Below are positions 16,961 to 25,549 of a DNA stretch of 64,000 nucleotides, in pieces. The stretch comes from an uncultured Chloroflexales bacterium (GTDB taxonomy: Bacteria; Chloroflexota; Chloroflexia; Chloroflexales; Chloroflexaceae): assembly GCA_937902315.1 (NCBI GenBank), contig CALGUG010000050.1, forward strand, positions 17,625 to 81,624. Reading direction: 5' to 3'. Position numbers and translations under genes: made by a program. The first letter of the stretch is position 1, and each line of letters begins with the position of its first letter. Below the pieces are notes generated by a model. The model did no database searches, had not been told where the DNA came from, and worked only from the letters and a program-made list of their open reading frames with translations.

Positions 16961-17965
16961 ATGCGAAAATATACTGTTTACCTTGTGCTGTTGTTTGTGT
17001 TCTTGATCAGCACTATCCCTCAGTCGGCCTCGGCCGCTCAGCGTATGCGCTGCTTCGTCGAGACGGGCTTTTGTATTACGGGCGCGATTCGAGAGTATTG
17101 GGAGCGAAACGGCGGTCTGGCGGTGTTCGGTTATCCCATCTCTTCGATGAGCTACCAGACGATCGAGGCTACCTGGAGCGGCCCGATTCAATGGTTCGAG
17201 CGCGATCGGCTTGAGGATCATAGCAATGAGGATAAAGGGGTGATGGCGGGCCGTTTGGGCGCGCTCTATCTTGAAGAGCGCCAGTCGGGTTGGCGACCGG
17301 GCAACACCTATGTAGAGACGCCAGGCTGTCGTGTATTTGCCGAAACGAAATACGCTGTGTGTGGCAGCTTTTTGCGCTATTGGGAGCGCAATGGTGGTTT
17401 AGAACGCTTTGGCCTTCCACTAACAGACCTTGTACAAGAGCAGATCGAAGGGAAGAGCTACACGGTTCAGTACTTTGAACGACGGCGGATGGAGTTGCAC
17501 CCCGAATTCGCGGGTACCGACTACGAGATTCAACTGGGTCTGCTTGGCTCAATGCTCTATAGCAATCCTCGGCCCACACAAGAGCAGTTAGCGATCGATA
17601 CGCTGAACAATTTCTTTTACTTTTTGAATAGCGGCGACTATGTACAAGCTGCGGCCTTGTACGCTGGAAGTTATGAACAACTGCGTGAGTATAATCCAGA
17701 CATTCAAGGAAGAGTAGACGATCCAACTGTTCAGGCTCAACTTTTACAACGTGCCTGTGAAGTCAATGGCTTTCTGTGCCTCAACGTTCGCCGTGTTCTC
17801 TTGGTTGAACCTACCACACAAGGCTACACAATATATGTAGAATTTATAGCTCCTAGGGGCGGAATCTATATACCTCCTGACAACGGCCAGCATTGGTTCA
17901 TCTATTCTGTCAAACAAATGGCTGGGCAGTTTATGCTAATAGAATTGCCGCCCTATAGCGAGTGA
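16961..17965 (+). CDS. Secreted protein with two WERNGGL-type modules and a C-terminal NTF2-like region
   Basis: 334 residues with a signal peptide (MRKYTVYLVLLFVFLISTIP, cleavage likely after QSASA). Two related modules follow: CFVETGFCITGAIREYWERN + GGLAVFGYP (about 31-60) and CRVFAETKYAVCGSFLRYWE + RNGGLERFGLP (about 113-146). Each has paired cysteines and a glycine-rich FG-P turn, as in LGFP-like wall modules of Chloroflexota exoproteins. The last 120 residues (LAIDTLNNFFYFLNSGDYVQ onward) look like an NTF2-like cone. AAGGAGG precedes the start. The role is probably extracytoplasmic binding; no enzyme motif is seen. It is divergent from the NB-ARC regulator. Confidence 0.75.
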   Translation: MRKYTVYLVLLFVFLISTIPQSASAAQRMRCFVETGFCITGAIREYWERNGGLAVFGYPISSMSYQTIEATWSGPIQWFERDRLEDHSNEDKGVMAGRLGALYLEERQSGWRPGNTYVETPGCRVFAETKYAVCGSFLRYWERNGGLERFGLPLTDLVQEQIEGKSYTVQYFERRRMELHPEFAGTDYEIQLGLLGSMLYSNPRPTQEQLAIDTLNNFFYFLNSGDYVQAAALYAGSYEQLREYNPDIQGRVDDPTVQAQLLQRACEVNGFLCLNVRRVLLVEPTTQGYTIYVEFIAPRGGIYIPPDNGQHWFIYSVKQMAGQFMLIELPPYSE

Positions 17966-18048
17966 TTATGAAGCTGTTTGCAGATTTTGAATGAGGCGCT
18001 CGCTCTATCCTTTAAAAGTCTTATTCATACCTGCTGAACGTGTTGTAT

Positions 18049-18087
18049 GAGATTTGGCCTACAGACGCCAAGTCTCATTCTTTTTTT
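18049..18087 (+). terminator. Terminator after the secreted WERNGGL protein
   Basis: GAGATTTGGC / GCCAAGTCTC stem (one G-U pair) followed within 4 bases by a run of T residues. Confidence 0.8.
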
Positions 18088-18116
18088 GCAGAGCCGCCCC
18101 ACTTTGAAACTGCCCC

Positions 18117-18145
18117 TTGACTCTCAGGTTACCTGAGCATATAGA
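18117..18145 (+). promoter_or_regulatory. MerR-type promoter with operator dyad in the spacer
   Basis: TTGACT at 18117-18122 and TATAGA at 18140-18145 are separated by 17 bases. That spacer holds the dyad CTCAGGT-T-ACCTGAG (18123-18137), which is where MerR-family activators bind. It is 43 bases before the merR-type gene, so autoregulation is likely. A second palindrome, CGAAAGCTTTCG, is at 18153-18164. Confidence 0.65.
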
Positions 18146-18187
18146 CTGTTCACGAAAGCTTTCGCTGGTCCGCGCGGAGAGAAACGA

Positions 18188-19006
18188 ATGATCAAGATCG
18201 GTTATTTTGCACGTCTTGGGGCGGTTTCGGTCGCGACATTGCGCCATTACGACGAGCTCGGCTTGTTGAAACCCGCCCATATCGATAGCTTCTCGGGCTA
18301 TCGCTACTACACCGTTGAGCAGTTGGCCCTGCTCAACCGCATTCTTGCGCTCAAAGAGTTAGGCTTCTCGCTCGATCAGATCCAACAGATCTTGCACGAC
18401 GGCCTAACTCGCGAGCAGCTTCGTACCTTGCTTGAACAGAAGCGCGCTGAAGTTGCGCAGCGTATCGCTGAAGAGCAGGCGCGCCTGCAGCGTATAGATG
18501 TTCGATTGTGTAAGTTACACCAGGAGGATCGTATGCCAAGCTACGATGTTGTTGTGAAGACGACCGCTGCGCAATTGGTGCTCTCGAAGCGGATTGTTGT
18601 GCCGACCAACGACCAAGTGCCAGCTTATTTGGATAAAGCCTATGCCGAACTCGGCGACTATGCGGCCCGTAATGGGGTGAAGCAGATCGGACCGAACCTG
18701 ACCCTGTGGTACACTCCTTCGGATGTCTTTAGCAACGAAGAGGTTGAGGTCGCGATTCCGATCGACCGCTCGCTCCCTTCGCAGGGCGACTTGGTCTGTC
18801 GCGAACTGCCTTCGGTCGAGGTGGCGGCCGCCGTTCACCAAGGCGACTTCGCGCAGTTCCAACAGCTCTACCCCAGCCTGCTGAGCTGGATCAGCGACCA
18901 CGGCTATCAGATCAACGGCCCGTCGCGCGAGATCTACATCCACCACGACTGCGACAACCTACAGCAGTCGACGACCGAGGTGCAGTTCCCGATCGTGAGC
19001 GGCTAG
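18188..19006 (+). CDS. MerR-family regulator with GyrI-like ligand-binding domain
   Basis: 272 residues. The winged helix-turn-helix MIKIGYFARLGAVSVATLRH + YDELGLLKPAHID, with SGYRYY, is the MerR signature. A long dimerisation coiled coil (QLRTLLEQKRAEVAQRIAEE) links to a C-terminal GyrI-like/BmrR-type effector domain (about residues 115-272, with LPSVEVAAAVHQGDF and EIYIHHD). Relatives sense hydrophobic drugs or cations and activate efflux genes. No transporter is adjacent, so it may mainly control itself or act at a distance. The operator dyad in its own promoter supports autoregulation. Confidence 0.88.
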   Translation: MIKIGYFARLGAVSVATLRHYDELGLLKPAHIDSFSGYRYYTVEQLALLNRILALKELGFSLDQIQQILHDGLTREQLRTLLEQKRAEVAQRIAEEQARLQRIDVRLCKLHQEDRMPSYDVVVKTTAAQLVLSKRIVVPTNDQVPAYLDKAYAELGDYAARNGVKQIGPNLTLWYTPSDVFSNEEVEVAIPIDRSLPSQGDLVCRELPSVEVAAAVHQGDFAQFQQLYPSLLSWISDHGYQINGPSREIYIHHDCDNLQQSTTEVQFPIVSG

Positions 19007-19019
19007 CCTCTTGAGACGA

Positions 19020-19055
19020 AAGAGATCCCAGCTTCGAAGCGGGATCTCTCTTTTT
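19020..19055 (+). terminator. Terminator after the MerR-family gene
   Basis: AGAGATCCC / GGGATCTCT stem enclosing GCTTCGAAGC, followed by CTTTTT. Confidence 0.88.
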
Positions 19056-19069
19056 GTGTGTACTGTGGC

Positions 19070-19918
19070 TTATTTCAACCACCAGATAACGGCGATATGT
19101 TTGGGCTGCTGGGCCGTGCTCAATCGGCCGTCGCTATCTTCGATCAGTAACTCGTCGATTGCAGATTGTAACCGTTCCCAGAGCGGCGAATCTGGCCTGA
19201 TCTGTAGCCGCCATGCAAGATCGTCGAGCGCTTCGTCGCGGCTGGCGAAGCTATAGCGTGAGGCGGGCAGCAGGCTGAGGTTGGCGGCGATGCCGAGCTG
19301 GTAGAGTGCGTTGAAGCATTCGAGCGCGCCGGGCAGTGGCAGGCGTTTTTGGCCATAGATCCGTTCCCAAAAGGGCGCGCTGTAGTACGACGGCTGTTGA
19401 AAGCCGAGCAGAATAAAGCAGGCCCGCTGGCTGACCGCATCCATTCGGCGCAAAAAGGGCTCGATCTCGCGTACGCCGTAGAGCGCATGGGCGCAGATCG
19501 CCACATCGCAGCGCTCTACGGCCGCGCTCGGCCAGCTTTCGGCCACAATTTGCAGCTTGGCGCGGCTGCTCGAGTCGAGGCGGCTCTCTAGTTGGTTGCG
19601 CATAGCCGCCGACGGTTCGACCGCTGTAACCTGCCAGCCTTGTTGCGCCAGGTAGATGCTGTGTCGTCCCGCTCCCGCGCCGATATCGAGCAACTGGTCG
19701 TCTGCTTTGAGATGGGGCAGAACGAACTGGAGAAAGCTGTCGGGTTGTTTGGCTCGCCCGCTGGCCTTGGCAAAGCTTTTGGCGCGCGCCTGCCAGGGGT
19801 CGGAAGGGTTTGACTGCCAGTTGCTCAGCGATTCGCTCTGCTGCTTTTCGCGGTCGTACATACTACGCCAGCGGGCACACCAGTCGATCGCTTGAAGTGC
19901 GTCCATATCCTGATTCAT
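19070..19918 (-). CDS. Class I SAM-dependent methyltransferase
   Basis: 282 residues. SAM-binding motif I is LLDIGAGAGRHSIYLAQQGW (about residue 96 on), the acidic residue follows in VTAVEPSAAM, and motif IV-like CDVAICAHALYGV lies later. This is a small-molecule type methyltransferase of the Methyltransf_11/25 group. The N-terminal 60 residues form a helical cap (WCARWRSMYDREKQQ). It is transcribed toward the merR gene with a terminator between them. No substrate can be named. Confidence 0.82.
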   Translation of the reverse strand: MNQDMDALQAIDWCARWRSMYDREKQQSESLSNWQSNPSDPWQARAKSFAKASGRAKQPDSFLQFVLPHLKADDQLLDIGAGAGRHSIYLAQQGWQVTAVEPSAAMRNQLESRLDSSSRAKLQIVAESWPSAAVERCDVAICAHALYGVREIEPFLRRMDAVSQRACFILLGFQQPSYYSAPFWERIYGQKRLPLPGALECFNALYQLGIAANLSLLPASRYSFASRDEALDDLAWRLQIRPDSPLWERLQSAIDELLIEDSDGRLSTAQQPKHIAVIWWLK

Positions 19919-20039
19919 GCAACTTCCTTGTTATGAACTTCTTGGACGAAAACGAACAGGTCTCTATCTTATTCTAAACTGTAGACAATAATGCTCGTTT
20001 TGTTGTTGCGTAGCGATCTTGTATATCGCTCTGGCGGTC

Positions 20040-20100
20040 TCGTCTCTCGCTCCCATTCGTTCCTTGGCGCGTCCGCCTACGGCTACCAAAGCAGCCTCCA
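20040..20100 (+). repeat. Interspersed repeat, core copy
   Basis: Core CGCGTCCGCCTACGGCTA at 20068-20085, preceded by CTCCCATTCG, the usual flanking word. It lies in the gene-free stretch 19919-20565. Confidence 0.8.
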
Positions 20101-20250
20101 TCCATCCAACGCCTAGCTATCGGCGCTAAGCATAGTTTTTATTCACCATAGAGATACGGAGACACTGAGTTTTTTTAGAAAATAGTTGCGATAATTGTGT
20201 GATTAGTTCGTATTGCAGAAAGGATAGCGCTGCAGAAGGCTAAAGTTTCG

Positions 20251-20291
20251 ATCAAACCGTACCCTGAGCCTGTCGAAGGGTACGGTTTGAT
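20251..20291. repeat. Perfect palindromic repeat ATCAAACCGTACCC
   Basis: 14-bp perfect arms (ATCAAACCGTACCC / GGGTACGGTTTGAT) around TGAGCCTGTCGAA. The CCTGAGCCTGTCGAAGG word is a dispersed palindromic element known in many bacterial genomes. A decayed relative is at about 56080-56105. Confidence 0.8.
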
Positions 20292-20310
20292 TGATGGACG
20301 CAGCTAGGTA

Positions 20311-20460
20311 CCCTTCTCCCGCCATTGCGGGAGAAGGGTCGGGGATGAGGGCTGCTAGCCGATCTGATAGCCGCAGGCGGACGCGGTGAGGACCGCATGG
20401 AAGGGCGAGACCTCGCCGCCAAAGCCATACAATAAGCTATTTCGTTTGCACGCCAGCGCG
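20311..20460. repeat. Compound repeat: CCCTTCTCCC hairpin plus interspersed core (minus)
   Basis: CCCTTCTCCCGC / GCGGGAGAAGGG hairpin at 20311-20338, followed by GGGGATGAGGG. Then comes a minus-strand core (TAGCCGCAGGCGGACGCG, 20368-20385) and its usual flank GGTGAGGACCGCATGG...GGCGAGACCTCGCCGCC. The hairpin unit recurs at 55968-56060. Confidence 0.8.
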
Positions 20461-20507
20461 CTAGCTTGCCCGTCAGCTGAGTGTTATAGGCGGCCTTTGT
20501 AGTATGC

Positions 20508-20545
20508 AAAGCGCGGAGATGGTACGATACCACCTCCGCGCTTTT
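20508..20545. terminator. Hairpin after the RseP-like gene
   Basis: AAAGCGCGGAG-A-TGGTA / TACCA-C-CTCCGCGCTTT, about 16 paired bases with one mismatch and a 3-base loop. It begins 21 bases past the stop of the minus-strand protease gene. The T run is short on that strand. Confidence 0.75.
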
Positions 20546-20565
20546 GTTGCTTGGGGAGCGTCTAT

Positions 20566-21660
20566 TTAGCTGCCCAGAATCGACTCGCCGCGTATGGCTT
20601 GCATAATGTCGGAGATCGAAACCACCAACATCAGCGTCATCAGCGCGATAAAGCCGATGGCGTGAACCAAGGCTTCTTTTTCGGGTGGAACCTTTTTGCC
20701 ACCGCGCACCCATTCGATCAATGAGAAAAGAATATGGCTACCATCGAGGGCAGGAATAGGCAGCAGGTTGATCAAAAAGAGGTTGATGCTCAGCAGAGCG
20801 GCCAGTCTCCAGAAGGCTGGCATTCCGCCTCGATCAATCACTTCGTCGGTTACGCGCGCGATCCCGATCGGGCCAGCCAGACCGCCTTCGACCTCTTTGT
20901 TGCCCGTGAAGAGACCGCCGATCAGAGCGCTAATATCTTCAATCATCTTGCTCAAGGCGCTGAGCGAGTAGCTGATACCCTTGCCAATCGCCTCGAAGGT
21001 GTTGACCGGCGTATAACCGATCGTGGGCGCATACGCGATGCCCAGGCCCGACTCGTAGGTATTGCCGTCCTTGTCGGTCCAAGGGCCGGGTGTGACCATA
21101 AGCGTTTCTTGCACGCCGTTGCGTTCGACTACGGCTGGAATGGTGACGCCCTTGTTGGACGAAGCGATGCGAGAGACGTCGCCATCTTTGGCGATCGCTT
21201 CGCCGTTGAGGCTCAACAGAATGTCGTCAGCTTGAAAACCAGCCTCGGCAGCAGGGCTTCCCGCAAAAACGGCGTTGATACTGTAGGTATCGAGCTCTAC
21301 TGGATAGCCGCTTACGCGGAAGATGACCGCGAAGATCGCCATGGCGAGAAAGAGATTCATTAGCGGACCAGCCAGCATAACGGGAATCTTGCGCCACGGT
21401 GGGGCTTCGGCAAGGCTGCCGACGCCATACACGGTGTCGCCTTCGCCGCCAAAGCGCACGAAACCTCCCAAGGGCAGCCAGTTGAGGGTGTATTTGACGC
21501 CTTTATGTTCGAAAAGGGTGGCAGCACGAGGGGGGAAACCGATGCCGAACTCTTCGACCTTGATGCCCATGCGCAGTGCGACGATAAAATGTCCTAGTTC
21601 ATGCACGAAGACGAGCACAACGAGCATTACAATGAAAGCAAGGATTGAAGTAATAGCCAT
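20566..21660 (-). CDS. rseP: RIP metalloprotease RseP-like (site-2 protease, M50)
   Basis: About 364-residue intramembrane zinc protease. The HExxH motif is in the first helix (VFVHELGHFIVALRMG). A PDZ domain sits in the middle (VFAGSPAAEAGFQADDILLS). The second metal motif with LDG is NLLPIPALDGSHILF, with a final helix after it. These proteases cut membrane-bound anti-sigma factors and remnant signal peptides. The start at 21660 (MAITSILAF, GGAAAA upstream) places HExxH in the first helix as in relatives; an upstream ATG at 21708 would add 16 polar residues. Confidence 0.9.
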   Translation of the reverse strand: MAITSILAFIVMLVVLVFVHELGHFIVALRMGIKVEEFGIGFPPRAATLFEHKGVKYTLNWLPLGGFVRFGGEGDTVYGVGSLAEAPPWRKIPVMLAGPLMNLFLAMAIFAVIFRVSGYPVELDTYSINAVFAGSPAAEAGFQADDILLSLNGEAIAKDGDVSRIASSNKGVTIPAVVERNGVQETLMVTPGPWTDKDGNTYESGLGIAYAPTIGYTPVNTFEAIGKGISYSLSALSKMIEDISALIGGLFTGNKEVEGGLAGPIGIARVTDEVIDRGGMPAFWRLAALLSINLFLINLLPIPALDGSHILFSLIEWVRGGKKVPPEKEALVHAIGFIALMTLMLVVSISDIMQAIRGESILGS

Positions 21661-21692
21661 ATCTTTTCCAAGTTTACCATCTTCATGAAAAT

Positions 21693-21716
21693 AGGGCGGG
21701 CCAAGCACCCGCCCTT
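21693..21716. terminator. Hairpin between the GNAT gene and the rseP-like gene
   Basis: AGGGCGGG / CCCGCCCT stem with a 7-base loop. On the minus strand it is followed by ATTTT, so it can end the GNAT transcript. Confidence 0.75.
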
Positions 21717-21765
21717 CACTTTACTTTAAGTGTACCGTAAAGCTCTTTCGACTGTCAATACACGT

Positions 21766-22308
21766 TTAGGCTTGGTCGGGCTTTGTTATAAGTTGCTGAT
21801 GGGTTGTAGTTTTGTAGATCTGAAAGCCGCGTGCTTGGTAGTTGCGCAGAGCATATGGTCCATCGAGCGAACAGGTATGAACCCAGACCCGCTCGGGATC
21901 ACCCTCGAACGCTTTCTGAATACCGTAGGAAAGCAAGTGTTTGCCGTAGCCTTTGCCGTGAAACTGCGGGATCAGCCCGAAGTAGGCGACCTCGGTTCCC
22001 GGCTCAGATGGCGCGCTATCCAGCTCGATATAGCCCGCCGGAGTACCGTTGACATACAAAACGTGGAGTGAGATGTTAGGGCGCTGCAGATACTCTTGCA
22101 ATTGTTCGTCGCTCCAAGCCAATCGGTCGGTCCAATTGTAGTCGGAGCCGACTGCGCTATAGAGAAAACGGTAGAACGGCACGAGAGCTTCGCGTACTTC
22201 GATCACTTGCAGCGCAGGGTCAGCGCTCAGCGAGAGCTTAGCATCGGCACGGCTCGGAATCTCGAGGTAGTAGGTTGTAACATCAACCAAAACGCTTTGC
22301 GTTGTCAT
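21766..22308 (-). CDS. GNAT family N-acetyltransferase
   Basis: 180 residues. GNAT fold with the acetyl-CoA pyrophosphate loop in YFGLIPQFHGKGYGKHLLSY (Q/R-x-x-G-x-G/A pattern, about residues 110-128), the conserved strand NGTPAGYIELD, and a C-terminal Asn-Tyr pair in LRNYQARGFQIY. Likely a small-molecule or protein acetyltransferase; the acceptor is unknown. It lies 22 bases downstream of tpiA and could share its transcript. Confidence 0.85.
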   Translation of the reverse strand: MTTQSVLVDVTTYYLEIPSRADAKLSLSADPALQVIEVREALVPFYRFLYSAVGSDYNWTDRLAWSDEQLQEYLQRPNISLHVLYVNGTPAGYIELDSAPSEPGTEVAYFGLIPQFHGKGYGKHLLSYGIQKAFEGDPERVWVHTCSLDGPYALRNYQARGFQIYKTTTHQQLITKPDQA

Positions 22309-22330
22309 AAGCTAAACGTGTTGCCCTCAA

Positions 22331-23089
22331 TTACTGAAACTTTACAATTCGTAAGAAGCTATCGGCCTTCAACGACGCACCGCCGACCAGTGCGCCGTCG
22401 ATGTCGGGCTGCGCCATCAGCTCATCGACATTGTCGGGCTTAACACTGCCGCCGTACTGAATGCGCACGCTCTGAGCGACTTCGCTGCCGTACAGATCGG
22501 TCAGGGTCGCGCGAATGGTGGCGTGAATGGCTTGGGCATCGGCTGCGGTTGCAGTGTCGCCGGTGCCGATCGCCCAGATCGGCTCGTAAGCGATCACGAC
22601 TTCGCTCATCTGGGACGCGCTCACACCCGAAAGACCGGCCAGCACCTGGCCGACCACCACGGCCTCGGCTTCGCCGCTGTCGCGCTGGGGCTTGCTTTCA
22701 CCTACGCACAAGATCGGTCGTAGTCCATGTTTGAGGGCGGCGTGGAGCTTCTTGTTCACAGTGCTGTCGTCATCGCCGAAGATCTGGCGGCGTTCGCTGT
22801 GGCCGACGATCACATAGCTCGCGCCAACGCTGGTCAGCATAGCCGGAGCGATCGCACCCGTGAAGGCGCCCTGCTCTTCAAAGTAAACGTCTTGAGCACC
22901 CAAGGCGATCGGAGCATCGCCGATGGCAGCTTTGGCCGCATAGAGCGCGGTGAAAGGCGGGCAGACCAAAACCTCACGGTCGGATACGTCGCCCAAGCCA
23001 GCGCTCAGTTCTTTGACCAGGGCAACCGCCTCATCGACGGTTTTATACATCTTCCAGTTTCCTGCAATAAGTGGTTTTCGCACCCTCAA
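22331..23089 (-). CDS. tpiA: Triosephosphate isomerase
   Basis: 252-residue (beta/alpha)8 enzyme that interconverts dihydroxyacetone phosphate and glyceraldehyde 3-phosphate. Catalytic residues are visible: Lys in AGNWKMYKT, His in VIVGHSERRQIF, Glu in VIAYEPIWAIGTGDTA. The phosphate-binding loops IQYGGSVKPDN and ALVGGASLKADSF are intact. Length is typical. It is not linked to gapA/pgk here. Confidence 0.96.
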   Translation of the reverse strand: MRVRKPLIAGNWKMYKTVDEAVALVKELSAGLGDVSDREVLVCPPFTALYAAKAAIGDAPIALGAQDVYFEEQGAFTGAIAPAMLTSVGASYVIVGHSERRQIFGDDDSTVNKKLHAALKHGLRPILCVGESKPQRDSGEAEAVVVGQVLAGLSGVSASQMSEVVIAYEPIWAIGTGDTATAADAQAIHATIRATLTDLYGSEVAQSVRIQYGGSVKPDNVDELMAQPDIDGALVGGASLKADSFLRIVKFQ

Positions 23090-23139
23090 ACTCCTTAGCT
23101 TCTATACTAAATAGACGCCTATTCGATTGATATGAACAA

Positions 23140-23290
23140 TATGCCGAGTCCGCTTGATCTGTTTAGCGCTCTAGCGGCGAGGTCTCGCCCCCAAAGAAGA
23201 CTGTTAGCGCGTCCGCCTACGGCTATCAACAGCTCCCCGCAACCCGCAGTCTGGTCTGTGTGTGCCGAGGCGACCGCCAATACCTCAAAC
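23140..23290 (+). repeat. Interspersed repeat with core copy
   Basis: Order: GAGTCCGCTTGAT (terminal-repeat-like), then GCTCTAGCGGCGAGGTCTCGC, then CCCCCAAAGAAGA, then the core CGCGTCCGCCTACGGCTA (23208-23225) and TCAACAGCTCCCCGC. It fills the gap between tpiA and the M50 gene. Confidence 0.8.
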
Positions 23291-23300
23291 AGATCGCGTA

Positions 23301-23948
23301 TTAGGACAGAAATTGAAGAATAAAACCAAAGATCTGACTTCGACCAAATACAAGTGCAACACCGATCAGGGCAGCGATACCAAAGGGTATCGGGCTCCAG
23401 TTGAGCACTTTAGCGCCATCGAAGGGGCCGAAAGGGATCATATTAAACAGGCCAAGCCAACTATTGATGCCATACCCCATGATGGCGAGCATATATAGCC
23501 AGTCTGGAGCGCCAAGCAAAATGCTGGCGAACAAAATGATCATAAAGACGATGACTAAGACAAAGTTGGTAGCCGGCCCCGCCAATGCGATCAGACCGCT
23601 TTGCTGTTTCGTCAGATACCCGCGATGCCAGACCGCCCCGGGCGCCGCAACAAAAACGCCCATAAAAGCGATCACTATCGACAGAATCAGCCAATTGTTA
23701 TTGGCGAGAAAGTGCGCTTGGGCGCCGTAATAACGCGCAACCACACGGTGTGCAAGTTCGTGCAACAAGACGCCCAAGCCGCAGGTAAACAGCGCCAAGG
23801 GTAACATTTGGGTAAACAACTCGCCATCGAGTTGTCCACCATTGCTAAACAAGCCAAAGGCCAACGATGTACCGATCCAGGCCTTTAAGAGCTCGATATT
23901 ATCGTTGGTATCCCCGCGAAAGGCTGAATCCGGCGACGGAGAAAACAT
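23301..23948 (-). CDS. Site-2-protease-like M50 family membrane metalloprotease
   Basis: 215 residues with about five membrane segments. HExxH is in GVLLHELAHRVVARYYG (about residue 65), and the distal zinc ligand is in FNMIPFGPFDGAKVLNW, where the usual N-P-DG motif appears as IPFGPFDG. There is no PDZ or CBS domain, as in the minimal rhomboid-like-size S2P group common in archaea and Chloroflexota. GAGGAGG precedes the ATG. The role is probably regulated intramembrane proteolysis; the substrate is unknown. Second M50 enzyme within 4 kb. Confidence 0.85.
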   Translation of the reverse strand: MFSPSPDSAFRGDTNDNIELLKAWIGTSLAFGLFSNGGQLDGELFTQMLPLALFTCGLGVLLHELAHRVVARYYGAQAHFLANNNWLILSIVIAFMGVFVAAPGAVWHRGYLTKQQSGLIALAGPATNFVLVIVFMIILFASILLGAPDWLYMLAIMGYGINSWLGLFNMIPFGPFDGAKVLNWSPIPFGIAALIGVALVFGRSQIFGFILQFLS

Positions 23949-23988
23949 CGCTATCCTCCTCGGAGTATTCAGATCGTTCGTTTATGCC

Positions 23989-24666
23989 TTAGTTCGCTCC
24001 AGGCTTATCTGTTACTTGGTCGCTACTCCAAGAGTGCTGGCCGATCAGAGGGCTAAAACGAACGCCACTCAATCGATCGCTGAACATCTCGTCGCCACGT
24101 CGTTGCAAACGTACCAACACTTGTGTGTGTCGGCTGCCTAACGGAATAATCAGGCGTCCGCCATCGGCGATTTGTTTACGTAATGGGCGTGGAACCCACG
24201 GTGCTGCGGCTGGAATGCTGATGGCATCGTAGGGAGCGCTGCGGCTCCAACCCATCGTTCCGTCGGCGACAAAGACGCTGATGTTTTTATAACCCAAACG
24301 CTCGAAACGAGCTTGTGCCGCCTCAGCGAGTTCTGGCGAACGCTCCAGGGTAATCACCTCGCCTGCGAGCTGACTGAGGATAGCTGCTGCATAGCCAGTG
24401 CCAGTGCCTACTTCGAGCACTCGTTCGTGACCTTGCAAGGCCAGAGCTTCAGCCATCAGAGCGACGATATAGGGCTGAGAAATGATTTGCCCGTTATCCA
24501 ACTCAAGCGCGTTATCTTCGTAAGCACGCTCTTGGAGATGTTCTGGGACGAATGCATGGCGAGGAACACTAGCCATTGCATTTAAGACATTTGTATTGCG
24601 AATACCGCGTTCGATTAACTGGACGCGGACCATGTTTTGACGTTGTTCTTCCATATGTGACTGCAT
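23989..24666 (-). CDS. pcm: Protein-L-isoaspartate O-methyltransferase
   Basis: 225 residues. Repair enzyme that methylates isoaspartyl residues in damaged proteins. SAM motif I is VLEVGTGTGYAAAILSQLAG. The family-specific substrate region is present: SVPRHAFVPEH early, and DNGQIISQPYIVALM, which matches the G-x-T/I-ISQP-x-hV/A-M signature. The C-terminus (LVRLQRRGDEMFSDRLSGVR) is typical. The gene begins 40 bases upstream of the M50 gene on the same strand, so the pair may be an operon. Confidence 0.92.
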   Translation of the reverse strand: MQSHMEEQRQNMVRVQLIERGIRNTNVLNAMASVPRHAFVPEHLQERAYEDNALELDNGQIISQPYIVALMAEALALQGHERVLEVGTGTGYAAAILSQLAGEVITLERSPELAEAAQARFERLGYKNISVFVADGTMGWSRSAPYDAISIPAAAPWVPRPLRKQIADGGRLIIPLGSRHTQVLVRLQRRGDEMFSDRLSGVRFSPLIGQHSWSSDQVTDKPGAN

Positions 24667-25003
24667 TGTAGCATATCCCTAGTCACTCAGTCACAGACAA
24701 GGTGGCTGAGCATAATCAAACTATAGACCATTCGAATTTGGTCTGTCGTATAGCGGAAATGGTGCGAAGGCCTAACTCAGTTACAACCTTCTACCAACCA
24801 AACAATAACTTTCTCTGCTGCGAGTTCAACTATACTCTTTTTAGAAGTAATAATTCAATTCTGAAACAAGATTATCGTCTTTCAAAGCCTGAATTATTAC
24901 ACAGCATCTTCGATCTCTCTTCTCACTTGTGTGTTCAATATGGAGCCTACCTTTTAAACGTTACTCCGTGATGTCTTAGGCTCACCTCATCTGGAGGTCA
25001 ACG
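24667..25003. other. Gene-free divergent promoter region
   Basis: AT-rich DNA between divergent pcm and the sigma-factor gene. A short open frame at 24702-24971 has asparagine-rich, low-quality composition and no ribosome-binding site, so I do not call it. CTGGAGG at about 24991-24997 serves the sigma-factor start. Confidence 0.6.
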
Positions 25004-25549
25004 ATGTCTCTTACTCCCACCGATGCAGAACTCGTCTGTCGAGCAAAAACCGGCGACTCTCAAGCGCTCACGCTGATCTACGAGCGTTATGCAGCGGCGA
25101 TCTACCGCTACATCTACTACCGCGTTTGCGATAACGAGCTGGCAGAAGATCTGCGCGCAGAAGTGTTCCTTCGCATGTTAGAAGGGATTCATCGCTACGA
25201 AGATCGCGGGTGGCCGCTCTCGGCGTGGCTGTACCGCATCGCTCACGATCGCACTGTTGATTCGTTGCGACGTCGTCGTTCGCGCGCTCAGCTATCGCTT
25301 GAGTGTTGGAATGGCGTGAGCGAAGGGCCTGAACAGGCGGTAAATGTGCGCCTCGACTGTGAGGAGATTCGCCAAGTGATTACTCGCCTTACAGATGATC
25401 AACGTCGAGTCATCCAGATGCGTTTTATGCAAGAGATGTCGGTTCAGGAAGTAGCACGTGAATTGGGCCGCACTGAAGGAGCCGTTAAGGCATTACAGCA
25501 TCGTGGCTTACAAACAATGGCACGTCATCTTGACCAAACACCGAACTAA
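25004..25549 (+). CDS. ECF-type RNA polymerase sigma factor
   Basis: 181 residues, the size of a two-domain sigma-70 family factor. Region 2 (about residues 20-90) contains ALTLIYERYAAAIYRYIYYR and LAEDLRAEVFLRML, which contact the -10 element and core polymerase. Region 4 (about 125-175) contains ITRLTDDQRRVIQMRFMQEM and SVQEVARELGRTEGAVKALQ, the -35-binding helix-turn-helix. No anti-sigma factor is next to it. A strong GGAGG precedes the ATG. It may control extracytoplasmic-function genes; the surface locus downstream is one guess. Confidence 0.92.
   Translation: MSLTPTDAELVCRAKTGDSQALTLIYERYAAAIYRYIYYRVCDNELAEDLRAEVFLRMLEGIHRYEDRGWPLSAWLYRIAHDRTVDSLRRRRSRAQLSLECWNGVSEGPEQAVNVRLDCEEIRQVITRLTDDQRRVIQMRFMQEMSVQEVARELGRTEGAVKALQHRGLQTMARHLDQTPN

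Noticed and set aside
24702..24971. 89-residue open frame before the sigma-factor gene
   Set aside because: Asparagine-rich, no ribosome-binding site, no recognisable motif; it lies in a divergent promoter region.
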